Assembly (NCBI GenBank): GCA_028455995.1
Contig: JABELC010000003.1
Span: forward strand, 1,426,001 to 1,490,000
Direction: 5' to 3'
Length of the DNA stretch: 64,000 nt
From: Scleromitrula shiraiana
Taxonomy: Eukaryota; Ascomycota; Leotiomycetes; Helotiales; Sclerotiniaceae
The notes beneath the pieces are model-generated. The model saw only the letters and a list, made by a program, of their open reading frames with translations. It searched no databases and had not been told where the DNA came from. The position numbers and the translations under genes were made by a program. Of the stretch, positions 23,085 through 33,664 are shown piece by piece (position 1 is the stretch's first letter; every line of letters starts with the position of its first letter).

Positions 23085-24457
23085 CCTACTATGCCCAGGT
23101 GTAGGTTTTTGATGCCTCATTATTGGATTATTAGTAGCTTTCAAGGTTATTCAATAGATTGACGACTTTGATGATGTTGTAAGCTTTCTGATATCTTTTC
23201 ACCACCTGTGTGCGTATGTATGTACATACCTAGGTACACATATATCGTAGTCAAGTCATTTTGGTTATTGCATTGCATATACCTACCTACCTATCTACTT
23301 GCCTATCTACTTGCCTACCTACCTCACACTATGTACTATGTATTTTGTACTTTGTACTATGTACTATGTATATCACTTGTATGTACTTGGGTTAGGTACT
23401 CTCTATATCGGTCTGACAATTCATGTACGAGGCAAGACAGACCGATATTATCATTTCTATTCGTATCTCAATTTCTATCTCCTTTTATATCTTTCTTTCA
23501 GATTATTTTTTCTTATCAATGATTTGAAATCTAATCTGATTCAATGATCTACTTGCTACTACCGCTACTCAACATATTTCTATCATCTCGTCATTGATTA
23601 TTCGAACAACAATTATAACAATAATAATAACATTTTTATTCTATATAGTATCTGAATGAAACTAAAAATACATACTACTGTATTATACAGTACATTCAAA
23701 ACTTCTTATAATTCCATCTCCTCGATTCTTTCTATTACCTCATCTCGCTTCAATCTTCTTCTTCTTCCTCTTCTTCTTTTTCCCGGAACAAACTTTTCTT
23801 AATATATCAAAATATCAAAATATCAAAAATAAATATAAACATCTAAACTCTCTTAAGCTTCCCCATCCTTCATATCCTTACGTATGATCAGGAAGATAAA
23901 CGCTAAGAGGCTAAGAGGTAGATCGATTTAATTAAAAACTCAATTCCCATACAAATGAGAGCCGATAAATAACCCGACCTCCATCCCTATTTAGGAAGCT
24001 CAACAAGATTTCATACATACACTACATCTTGTACCAAGGGAACTTCAATTTCTCTTCAATCATTCACGGGCTGTCATACAAGGGGAAAGGGCAGAAAAGA
24101 GGAAAAAAAGGAAAAGAGGAAAAGAGGAAAAGAGGACAAGAGAAGAAGAGGAAAAGAGGAAAAGAGGGTGAGCTTGCGAGACTTATCAAGATATCGAGTT
24201 ATCAAGGGATCATTCAGAGCATTATCATCGAATAAGATATCGAGAAGGTCATTTTGAACAGGCACACTTACCATCCTTTATATGCAAACATATCTGTTGG
24301 CACACCTTATTCATTAGAATAAATCTCCATCTTAAAGTGGTCATAAGAACACAACATTTCTTTTTAAAGATCCCTCCACCTTCCTAAGTGTGGAAATCAT
24401 ATCTTTTCGTATAGGACAATCGATTTTTCCTATCTCTTCTTCAACTTGGAATACTTC

Positions 24458-26381
24458 ATGATTATGGAGGAAAGTGCAAAGTGGAAGTATGGTAGACAAA
24501 ACCCAGGGATTGAGTCTACACTACACTCAGTCGAGACTGTAGAAGGACCATCAACTTCCCAATGCGGAGATGTACTCCCGATGAGATCCGGGTCATTATA
24601 TGACACTTCACAGGCTGAATTCCCCCACGATGCCGAAAATGTATCGCTGAGTACGTTTCTTTCTTGATGCATTGCATTATATTGGCTTTCTTGGCTTACA
24701 GCATGCATATAACTTCTTTGGAAGTGGCAAGATTATTCAGTTAAGCCAAAATTCGAGTTTTAGAGAATGAATGTTAACTAATAGTGATATTTGATCCTCT
24801 AGATCCCCAAGTTATCAGTGAAAATCAGCTACTCCGTCTTCCAGCTGAGCTTATCAATCAGATTATATCCCATTTGTCACCTTACGACTTGGTTAGGATT
24901 AGTAGAGTATGCAGAACATTGAATAAATCCGCTCGTGCCGATTTCTTTTGGCAATCTCTCGTTCAAGATAATGTTCCTGGAGTACCTCTTACATCTCCGC
25001 CGGGTTGCAAAAGTTATTATGAACTTTACAAGGCTCACGATCCCCATTGGTTTTTGACAAAATACAAAATATGGTTCTCCGACTTCTTTCTAACCGGTAG
25101 GATTTACATCGCGAGATACAACCATGAATTGGGTTGTATAGAACTGTTTCGTCTCGTAGCCGAAAGATCTCAAGCTCAATTTGAACCATGGGAAGAAGAC
25201 GAGCAGATTATCATTCATTCCTTCTCTCCTAATGTACATCTACATATGGATACACCAGCACTAAGGATTGAATTCAACGCATACTCTAGATCCAATCTTT
25301 CATCGGAGATCAAAGGAGAAGTTGCACGAAGACTTCAGAGCGAAATTCCCATGAGACGACTACATGACCAACCCGAAGGCCAAGCATACACAAACTTCAT
25401 GCTTGCTACACCCACCAGGACAGTCGGTACAAACACATGTTTACTATGGCCACCAACCAACATACCAGCACGTCATCATGTAGCTGCTATCAGTGTTCGC
25501 GAGCGAGGTCTCAATGTACAGAAGCCACGCGAACGATCCGAGATTAGCGACCAGACGTTTCGAATCAGAACGTGGATGCAATTGAGGGGCAATACGCGAG
25601 TGGGAGAAGATCTTTCTACTTACGCGACGCTGGATCCGAAATTGTATACCCCGACGGAAGATAAACCTTATAGGGGTATATTTGTAAGTTTAATTTTACG
25701 CCCCCAGTTTGTTTCTTCCAACCGAGGCTTGGCGTTGTTGCATGGATAATAGAGATGATACTATTTATTCACTCCATGATCACTCCATGATATCAATATA
25801 CTAACGATATATCAACACCAGGTTGGAGATTACTCAGGCCACGGATGCGAATTCCTCTTAGTGCATCAACCAGATGACGATGAACCATTTGATGAAACAA
25901 GCATCGACCAGATGGGTGACGAAACGAAGGAGGAATGGGAGTTCAGAAAGAAGCAGGAGCGGATTTATAGAGGCCCGATCTCGGGAATCAAGCTGACGGG
26001 TGATCCGAACATACCGAGAGGAGAATTATCCTGGTATGCGGATGATATTGGGAAGGACGGTTTCATACGCGTTGCGGAGAAGAGGTGGAGTGGCGCGAGG
26101 ATTGTGGGGAGTAGGGGACATATTGCTAATCAGTTGTTTCGGGATGGTATGCTTGTATCTTTCTTGTTTACTATCGTTTTTTTTTTTTTTTGGATGATGA
26201 ATAGATAGATGGATGGATAGATGGATGGATGGAATCCATTATGACTGACGTGTTGTTAGATAAATATATTGAGTCGAACCTCATCATGATATCTCATGAT
26301 ATTTTGGCCCAACATTGGTTACCATTTGGACATATATCGTTTTTCCAAAGGGTTAATATTGATGATTTTGTTGGATTGTAG
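24458..26381 (+). CDS. FBXO31-like F-box protein, four exons, 506 aa
   Basis: This is a predicted SCF ubiquitin-ligase substrate receptor. Exons are 24458-24650, 24803-25683, 25822-26146 and 26260-26381; all three junctions keep frame and the total is an exact frame. After a 65-residue variable N-terminus comes the F-box, LRLPAELINQIISHLSPYDLV (about residues 74-94), then RISRVCRTLNKSARADFFWQ. The C-terminal half has VGDYSGHGCEFLLVHQ, GIKLTGDPNIPRGELSW, SGARIVGSRGHIANQLFRD, LIMISHDILAQHW and FGHISFFQRVNIDDFV. From memory this corresponds to the region annotated as the cyclin D1-binding domain in FBXO31-type proteins and is common in fungal F-box proteins. The substrate is unknown. Intron 1 is 152 nt and holds TTAACTAATAG as branch. 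Confidence 0.88.
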
Positions 26382-27100
26382 ATTGGAGGGGTTAAGGGAG
26401 GGGGGGGGGGTGAAGGGGTGGTTAATTGGAATAGGGAGTTTTGCATATTTTTATACTCTTACTTTTCGGTCGATTGTTGTTATTGTTGTTATCATTATCA
26501 TGGGTTTTGGAGTTTCATATAGGGATAGAGGGAGAGAGAGAATGATGGGGATGGGGATGGGGATGGGAATGGGGATAATGAGAAGGTAGGAAAAGAGGAG
26601 GAGGGATTGTTACTTGGATTTGGTTTGAGGGGTTAGGTGTCTGTATGTTATTTGGTTGTTTGCTTGTCTATACTCCTGCTGAGGCTATCGAGAGACAAGA
26701 GAAGAGAAGAGAAGAGATTACATGTTAACTTAATATTGATATCAAGAAGGAACGAATAATGAATACTATTTGCATTCCCAATCATCTCATCTCATCTCAT
26801 CTCATCTCATCTCGCGTTAGAATACCAAAACAAACCACCCACCCATCACCACCCATCTAAAGCTATCCATCTTTGTAAATCATTCATCCATCCAGAAAAT
26901 GCCGCTCCGTAAACAAGAAGAGAAGAATTCTCCTAAACGCCAGATCAGATCGATCGATCTCAAATGCAAATGTCGCTATCCAATCAACCAACTGATCGAT
27001 CGATCGATCGATGATGCATATTTGCTTCCTCGCACCCACGGAAAAAAGTACAAGTTACCAGAACCTGCCTATCCGCACTCAACTAAACTAATCTTTCACC
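26382..27100. repeat. Tail-to-tail spacer with several microsatellites
   Basis: This 719-bp spacer lies between the F-box gene and NPT1. It contains a G-run at 26400-26410, GGGGAT repeats at about 26545-26580, (CTCAT)n at 26784-26813 and (GATC)n at about 26996-27012. No gene is seen. Confidence 0.6.
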
Positions 27101-28617
27101 CTACTTGTTAACAACATCCTCCTCTTTCCCCCACCTAGCGCTCTCATCCCCCTCCTTCCACTCCTCCTCCACATACCCCAGCTCCCTCTTCACCCTCAGC
27201 ACCGTCTCCTCATCTCCCATATTCTTCCCAATATTATCACTAATCTTAATCGCCGGCTTCCCATCCGCCGAGCTCAATTTAATAACAATATTCAACGGCG
27301 TACTCTTCTTGCCCGTGCTCTGATGCACAAAATCATTCGTGAAGAATGTGCCCACTCCAAAGGTGGGTTGAAATCCGGCTTCTTCGGATATACGCTTGTA
27401 TTTGATGCAGAGGTCGATGTTTAGTGAGTCGGAGAATACAATTGTTTTCTTGTCTTTGATGCCATGTTCGTCGTAGAATTGGCGCATTTTCTTCACGAAA
27501 CTGGCTGGGTCGCCGGAGTCTTGTCGAACACCTGTGAATACCTCTGCGAACGTTGGGGTCTTTCCGTTTTGCTGGTTCAATACATCAAGAGGTGTTTTTT
27601 TCGTACTGACAACCCCATCAGTTGTGAGTGAATCAGCTGACGGTAATGTAGCCGCTGCACCCGACGTCGCGCTCGTGAGAGAGGGAACGGGCTGGGAGAA
27701 AACACGGAGGAAATCGCGCGTGCCAAATGTATCCGTAAGAGCAATACCCAAGACTCCCTGGCCGAAACATCCAACCCAGTAATCTAACGCAGAGGCAGTA
27801 GCATTCTTATAATCGTCCGTAATAGCCGCAACGCCCATGAACCACTCGTGAGCCACCGTACCTATTGGTGGAATACCAAAGCGCATAGCCAGGTGAACAT
27901 TACTTGTACCTGAGATCTTGCCCTCCAAACCCTGTTTTTCGCCTTCCTTCTTTGCCTTTACCAAGCCGCGGAATACGAGAGCCTGGGTGTGATAGTCTCT
28001 TCTTCGTCGTGTTCCAAATTCGGATACAATACATCCGGCTTTTAGAAGTGTCATTCCCTTCTGATATGCTAATTCTTCTTGTCCGTCATATGTCCAATCC
28101 GTATCCATGAATCGGAAGTATGCTTCACTAGTCAAAGCGAGCAATGGAATCTCGTAAAGAATCGTCTCAACCCATAATCCCTTAACAATTAAGATAGCCT
28201 CGCCCAAATCTTCATCCTTTCCATTATCATTATCTGGTATAAACGTCGCTTCGATTTGATTTCTTGGGTCCAGTCGGAAATCCTTCAAGAAGTTGAGGTA
28301 TGGTTCGTTTAAGTATGTGCAAGTATTCTGAAGAAATCGTAATTCGTCGTTTGATAGTGCGATATTGCCCAGCTCTTATTTGGTTAGCATCTGTCGAAAA
28401 TATAGAATCCAGGAAACGTACTATTAATCTGAGCCTGTAACCAACGAAACGCAGCTCTCGACAGCTTCTTCTCCGGTGTTCTGTTCTTGTATGCGTAAGT
28501 CACCTTGACTGTAGGAAAGTACTTTAGGACGGCGCATTGCATAGTCAATTTATAAAGATCGGTATCCAGGAAGCTGATAACTCCCTCAGGAAAAGGAGAA
28601 GATCCATTGAAATCCAT
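27101..28617 (-). CDS. NPT1: Nicotinate phosphoribosyltransferase
   Basis: This is the NAD salvage enzyme: nicotinate plus PRPP (with ATP hydrolysis) gives nicotinate mononucleotide. Exons are 28617-28422 and 28374-27101, joined by a 47-nt intron (donor GTACGT, branch GCTAAC, acceptor ATAAG), for 489 residues. Family landmarks are FLDTDLYKLTMQCAVLKYFP at the N-terminus, SEFGTRRRRDY, the phospho-accepting His in IGTVAHEWFMG (about residue 241), FGTRDFLRVF, VRQDSGDPASFVKK and KTIVFSDSLN. It is about 60 residues longer than yeast Npt1, mainly through a low-complexity Ser/Thr/Ala insert after the VFSQPVPSL segment and an acidic C-terminus (EEEWKEGDES). The tRNA-Val gene lies 289 bp beyond its start. 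Confidence 0.95.
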
Positions 28618-28905
28618 GTTTGACTTGGAGAGAATCTCCTAAATGTTCGTTGCAGAATACCAATGAGATAATATTCTCTCCTTCTGTTTTATTAATGTTG
28701 TGCCCCACCATCAAGCGTGCATAGTGGGATGTTCGGGTACACTTCGGCCTCGGCTTCTACCGCAATTGATGATTAGATTAGATGGTGATGACTCATCTAG
28801 ACCCAAAACATCAACACCCACACCTCAACCACCAAAGTTGCAAAAGATAAAAAAATGCCACAAAATTAATATACATGCAAAAAACGAAGCAAAAACAAAA
28901 GAAAT

Positions 28906-28999
28906 GAACCTGCCCGGGGTCGAACCGGGGACCTGCTGCGATCTAACTGTTTTGGGACAGTTTGTAAAGCAGACGTGATAACCACTACACCACAAGTCC
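28906..28999 (-). tRNA. tRNA-Val (anticodon UAC) with 22-nt intron
   Basis: The 94-bp gene has acceptor halves GGACTTG and CAGGTTC (with G-U pairs), a D-arm GTGTAGTGGTTATCAC, an anticodon stem TCTGC/GCAGC, and a T-arm CCCCGGTTCGACCCCGGG. The anticodon loop is TTTACA...C, giving UAC. The intron sits one base 3' of the anticodon (about 28962-28941), contains an AACTGT/ACAGTT hairpin, and is typical of fungal nuclear tRNAs. The D and anticodon arms match eukaryotic tRNA-Val(UAC) as I remember it. Internal A and B box sequences are present. Downstream on the minus strand, TTTTGTTTTTG provides T-runs for polymerase III termination. Confidence 0.95.
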
Positions 29000-29463
29000 T
29001 AATTGATGTTATGATGTATTGTATAAGAAAATATATTTCCTAAAACATGGTTGACGGACGATCTTAGATGTTGGTTGATCATGAAATATCGACATCAGGA
29101 AACATAAACATAAACATACACAACTAGAATACTATCAATATGATGGATATTCAAAATGTTTTTTTAGGGCATATATTTAAACATCTACATTTGATGTAGA
29201 TATGTCAGGAATGATTTATACAACTATGAAATCAAGAAAGAGGTTCATATAAATTGATTAAGTAGTCTTGCTCATCTTCAGCCTATAGTCGACTTGAGTA
29301 CGTATATTTCCTTGATCAAGATTGATATCTATATTAACAAGTAATATAGAAACTTGGATTATTCCAATGGTAATCATGTTAATCGAAAAGACAGGAATAT
29401 GTGATCAACAATCATATAAAAACATTCATCTGGAGATTCTTTAATGAATTAAAACACTTAAGA
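29000..29463. other. Spacer upstream of the APSES-like remnant
   Basis: AT-rich sequence with an AACATA repeat at about 29100-29118. The open frame of the next feature extends back to 29401, but only with a GTG. An eroded 5' part of that gene may lie here, but I could not recognise it. Confidence 0.3.
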
Positions 29464-30040
29464 ATGCGATACGAGAAAGATGAGTTTTTTATTCAAAATC
29501 ACAATGGGTCTTTGCCATCTGGGGCATATGTGCCGTTAACAAAAGGGGATGGAATTTCGGTAGAATGGGGTGTTAGAGATCTTCTCAATGATCTTATAGG
29601 CCATTTGGAGATAGTAGATGATGAAGAGGTTGAAGAAGAAGATGGTGTTGGGAAGGGGATTTGGAAGGGGGTTGGCAATGATAGACTAATCAGAATATCT
29701 ACACAGATATTTGATGATAGACTGTATACGATATTTGGTTTGGGGATTCGCACGATAACAAAACGAAATGATGGTTGGGTCAATATCAGTAATATTTTAG
29801 GGTTGAGTTGTCAAAAATACGAGATTAAAGGGCACATTGATCGTTTCAAACGAGAAAACGAATACGAAGTTGTTGAAAGATGGGGGGGATTACGGGCACG
29901 TATTTTCCACCTCATGTTGGGATTGAGGTAGCGAAGAAATGGGAGGTATTCGAAGGTATTAAATCTATGTTTGATCTTGGAGTGGATAGGGGATTGGATG
30001 AGGGATTGGATCAGAAAAAGCCAATTGATTTGGTACAACC
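29464..30040 (+). pseudogene. Damaged APSES/KilA-N-like DNA-binding protein gene
   Basis: The frame carries NDGWVNISNILGLSCQ followed by a basic/acidic helix, resembling the first half of a fungal APSES (KilA-N-type) DNA-binding domain. It then runs into a tract of seven G at 29882-29888, after which the matching second half (TGTYFPPHVGIEVAKKW, VFEGIKSMFDL) continues in another frame up to a GTAAGT donor at 30041. A partial unit also lies upstream: GAYVPLTKGDGISVEWG, VRDLLNDL resembles the C-terminal half of another APSES domain. The original may therefore have had two. No in-frame ATG lies upstream of 29464, and no 3' exon was found. Either a homopolymer indel made a pseudogene or the G count is a sequencing error. 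Domain assignment is by eye. Confidence 0.6.
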
Positions 30041-30114
30041 GTAAGTCTTGAATTGGTTTATGAAAGATTTCTCTTCCAATATTTGGATTAAAGTGAACGA
30101 AGAGATTATTGTAT

Positions 30115-30683
30115 TGAATGTCTGTGTAAACCATAGACATTAACATGCTTTTTGAGTTAATATAGTCTAAATCTATGTCCTCTTTATAGATATTGAAATG
30201 CCTTTTAAGCTATTTAGTTCCCAATATCTGTCTAGATTCTGGGTATTGGAATATATCGTGAACTACTGATTGTGAATGTCTGTTTTGATGACAAGCATTA
30301 AGATGTATTTTATACAATTGAACGATATCATTCTCATAGTTTATTTAGGCTTTAGACATTGAGATGATTTATGAGCTATTTCATTTTAAATGTCTGTTTA
30401 GAGTACAAGCATTCAAGTCAAGGTATTTTCAATATCTGTTCTGAGCATAAAAACTCGAATCGGGATATTCTCAATGTCTGTCCAAATTGTAGATATTGAG
30501 ATACAACACCTCCCGAGGTCCCTTGCCGTCTCTCGTTTCTTCCTCCTATATTCATTTTCAATTTCTATTTAGAATATGAACATTCAAACCAAAATGTTCT
30601 CAATGTGTATTTAAATAACAGACATTGAAGTCCATTTGGAGCTAACTAATTCCAGATGTCCATTTCAAATACAAACATCGAAG
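30115..30683. repeat. Array of 11 degenerate dyad (palindromic) units
   Basis: Eleven copies of an approximately 30-bp imperfect inverted repeat, rough consensus TCAATGTCTGTTTA-n(2-6)-ACAGACATTGA, start at about 30115, 30169, 30221, 30272, 30331, 30386, 30428, 30470, 30557, 30599 and 30651. Spacing is 42-59 bp (one gap of 87 bp, about two units). The best dyads are those at 30470 and 30599. Copies have diverged by many substitutions, mostly C/T and G/A. The array fills the tail-to-tail spacer between the APSES-like remnant and the gene at 31472-31954. Confidence 0.75.
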
Positions 30684-31471
30684 CCAATATATATATGTGA
30701 GTGGAGCAAGTGGAGCAAGTGGAGCAAGTGAGAAGATTCGATCCGTTATGAAACATTAAATTGACGGTCATTCTCGGTACCATCATGATCCATCTATTAT
30801 ACTTAACTAAATACACTTCTGGATCTCGATAAAGTCTGAGCTATCACCTTGGGGTTTTATGAAAACTCAGTGGCATTCAAAACTTCAACAACTTATAGTT
30901 CTGCTAATCCAAAATTTCAACATTCGGTAAGTAGGAGCTCAATCGATTGGACTATATTGCATCTGTTGCATCTATTGCATCCCTTTCATCACTTATATCT
31001 GATCTTCATATAGATAGCATTAGATACGGAAATAAGATGAGCGTACAGTACTTTACTTCTGTTCTCCTCCCCCAATCATACGCAAAAATATCAGTCTACT
31101 ATCCCACTACAATCTACTCATCATGCATGTTTTATGTGACCAATTTGATATAAGGGGAACGTCAAGTTGTTCTCAAATGCATAAATGAATGGATGAACAT
31201 GCGATACTTGACAGAAAGATACATATTATGAAACGCAAAAAGAAAAAGTGCAGAAAAAATGACTATATGATTCATTTGAATTGTATCTATAAATATTTCA
31301 TAAAGTCCATCACATCCCACTCCCAGCGTAGGACAGATGAAATAAAAGTGCATGAAGTAAAGATGCAAATAGCTCAACCTACACACCATACTTTTATACA
31401 CTTCATACCCATTCTCTCTTCCCTCTCTTCTTCCCTCTCTTCTTCCCTTCCAATCCCCATCACAATCCCAA
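30684..31471. other. Spacer with short 10-bp tandem repeat
   Basis: A TGGAGCAAG(T) unit is repeated three times at about 30704-30732, next to the dyad array. The rest has no supported gene on either strand; the short frames at 30947-31153 and 31189-31512 show nothing recognisable. Confidence 0.5.
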
Positions 31472-31954
31472 TCACCACCACACACCCTTCCACCCCCCCT
31501 TCGGCTCCTTAAACACCTTCGCCGACATCTTCTCCACAATCCTCTCAACCTCCACCTCCCTTTCCCTCTCCCTCATCGTCCTATCACTGCAACACCCATC
31601 CTTCACACTACTCCTCTCCAACAGACTCTTCGTCTTACAAGATCCACATTTTCGGAGAACCCATCGCCGCCGATTAGTGTGGATTTTATGGTATAGGGGC
31701 ATGGGATCTGTTGTTGCCGAGTTTGAAGTTTGAGATAGAGATAGAGATACTGAAGATGAGGAGGAAGAGGATGACGGTGAGGAGGAGAGGGAAAATGACA
31801 GTGCGAGGGAGAGCGGGGGGGAAGGACTTGGACGGGGGGATTCTTGCTGGCGTTGGCGTTGGAGCTGGAGAAGGTGCAGTTGTTGAGCGCGGCAGCGGTT
31901 TAGTTGTTGGATTGTGTGGGAGCAGTCGTGGGTTAGGGGGGTTTGGGTACACAT
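31472..31954 (-). CDS. Small Cys-containing hypothetical protein, 160 aa
   Basis: An uncharacterised single-exon frame starting MCTQTPLTHDCSHTIQQLNRC. The spacing MC...C.H.......C is a pattern I associate with a family of small fungal proteins of unknown function that may bind zinc. Residues 32-85 are a Gln/Pro/Ser-rich low-complexity stretch. A second Cys cluster, LRKCGSCKTKSLL plus DGCCSD, follows, then a Glu/Arg-rich segment. There is no signal peptide. It is divergent from a second Met-Cys-starting protein at 32887, with 932 bp between them. Function is not inferred. Coding status is moderately likely. Confidence 0.5.
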   Translation of the reverse strand: MCTQTPLTHDCSHTIQQLNRCRAQQLHLLQLQRQRQQESPRPSPSPPLSLALSFSLSSSPSSSSSSSSVSLSLSQTSNSATTDPMPLYHKIHTNRRRWVLRKCGSCKTKSLLERSSVKDGCCSDRTMREREREVEVERIVEKMSAKVFKEPKGGWKGVWW

Positions 31955-32886
31955 TGCTTTCTCTTTTTGCTTTTTGATTTTTGCTTTTTGATTACTATCT
32001 ATGATTTTGTTTCTTGTAGCTAGGAGAAGAGAATAGTTCTTTTGGGAATTAGCTCTCGAAGGTTGTTAGTGGTGTTTATTGTATATATCTATGTAGGTAT
32101 GTATATTTGTATGTCTATAAAACTATGCAGATAGAAGTCTAGATGCTGTAGATGCAATGAAGAGAATGAAAAGACTGAGAAATGCAGAATGCAGCGAAAT
32201 GAACTGAAATGAACAATGTCCTTGTGCTTTTTGTACAATTCGATTAATGTTCTCTTGTTCACTGTATATACATAGTTTAGAATAAAGAACTGGATGTAGG
32301 AGTATCCAGATATAGATAATAAAGAACTCTTTGTTCCTATGACATAGACAAGGGTTTTGTACTCTATTATTATCTTCGGGTTTCTTTCATGCTTTGCAGC
32401 TTGTGCTTGTCTCGTGGGGATATCGTAAAGGGAACGAAAGCGAGGAAGGTTATTTAAAGAAATCGCCGAGAGATTTCTTTACTTAGATGTTAGGTCATAG
32501 GTGGGATGGAACAGAATACACATGTGGGATATAGGAAAATACAATACAATTATAGACCATGTGGCATCCACGGATTGTATGTATGGTCTTATTTTACTAG
32601 ATGATGTATAGTATGCATTAGGTGAAATTAGATATTCCTTTGTTAGGAGATAAAAATATCGTCATTTGTGTTTGGAAAACAATTCCAAACATATGTTCAG
32701 CAATTTGGGAACAATATCTCCGTTTCGTCTACATAGTCTCGCTCCCTATCCTCTTCCTCTTCTCTTCTCTTTCTTTTCTCCATCAGTCATTCATCTATAT
32801 ATATCTACACTACCACATACATATATATATATATATATACCACCCACAACTAACCAACTAACCTACCAGCCCACTAACCACCCAAA
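31955..32886. promoter_or_regulatory. Divergent spacer between two small Cys-containing genes
   Basis: This 932-bp head-to-head spacer has a CT-rich stretch at about 32745-32785 and a (TA)n run at 32822-32840 shortly before the right-hand start, resembling promoter architecture. No gene is seen inside. Confidence 0.4.
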
Positions 32887-33114
32887 ATGTGCAACATAAT
32901 CACCACAACCCACGCCCATACCCTCTGCGACTGCCGTCGCTACCGCACCCACCGCTGCATCGACAATTCCCACCCAACCTCGAAAGTCGAGATCTGGGAA
33001 TGTCCTCGCTTCCGCGAGATATTTGTTGTCAATGCGAATATGTGCATGGATTGTGAGGACGATTTGGATGGCGAGGATGCCGATATGGAGTATGTTGGGG
33101 GTGTAAATGTATAA
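32887..33114 (+). CDS. Small Cys-rich hypothetical protein, 75 aa
   Basis: A single short frame: MCNIITTTHAHTLCDCRRY, then CIDNSH, EIWECPRFREIF, NMCMDCEDD and an acidic tail. Cys residues occur as MC, CxC, C, C and CxxC, with nearby His, suggesting metal binding. No signal peptide. Upstream CT-rich sequence, a TATA-like (TA)n tract about 50 bp before the ATG and an AAA-ATG context support real expression. It resembles the divergent neighbour only in the Met-Cys start and Cys/His pattern. Function unknown. Confidence 0.55.
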   Translation: MCNIITTTHAHTLCDCRRYRTHRCIDNSHPTSKVEIWECPRFREIFVVNANMCMDCEDDLDGEDADMEYVGGVNV

Positions 33115-33664
33115 GTGTTTAGCTCTCTAGGAATAGAGAGTGAAGATGCTATTGTAAGTACTTGACGTAGGTTTGAGATATTTTGACCGCTGGTCGGTCT
33201 TGGTCTTTGAGGTTGCGAGCGAGGTAGGTATTTGAAGAGGAGATTGATCAGAAATTTAATTTTTGTTTTTGAAATTTGAGAGTTTTTTGCACTTGGATGT
33301 GATTTTTTTGTGATTTTTTATGCTATTTTACGTTATCTGACTTGATCAGATCCAACTTTTTGGTTTGAATGCATCAAAGTGAGCATTATTGAGGCCCATT
33401 ACTGAGTGAGAAATGTACGTGGGTAATAGTGAATGCATTGTGTATGATAAAAGCTTTACATAGTACTCAAGACATATCGAGAAAATCCGGTTATTCTCTC
33501 CCAGCATGATTGGATATTAATGTATTAAATGTAATATATATGAGAGGATAAATACCTTCTATGTATTTATTACCGAATGAAATGTCCCAAAAATTCAAAA
33601 TTGTATGAACAGTAACCTGAAGTCCTAACCATATTTCCAAGAGTTCTCTTTAGATCCACGCAGA
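33115..33664. other. Tail-to-tail spacer, no gene seen
   Basis: This 550-bp, AT-rich spacer lies between the small Cys-rich gene and the F-box-like gene and presumably holds their 3' UTRs. Confidence 0.35.

Larger units (their letters stand above)
20706..24457. other. 3.75-kb gene desert rich in microsatellites
   Basis: No coding gene is supported on either strand. The longest frames (for example 23208-23522, Tyr/Leu-rich) come from simple repeats. The stretch holds many short tandem repeats, listed separately where clear. CT-rich blocks at about 22705-22735 and 23720-23790, and a GA-rich block at 24082-24170, resemble fungal promoter or 5' UTR sequence. A long 5' UTR of the F-box gene or a non-coding transcript is possible. 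Confidence 0.4.

Noticed and set aside
23208..23522. Tyr/Leu-rich 104-codon frame suggestive of a membrane peptide
   Set aside because: It is built from TACC/TATG tandem repeats, so the hydrophobic pattern is a by-product of the repeat.
24029..24235. Lys/Arg/Gly-rich 68-codon plus-strand frame
   Set aside because: It is a translation of a GA-rich low-complexity tract with no start context or conservation clue.
30115..30683. CRISPR-like interpretation of the repeat array
   Set aside because: Units are degenerate, spacers are not unique in character, and the genome is clearly eukaryotic.
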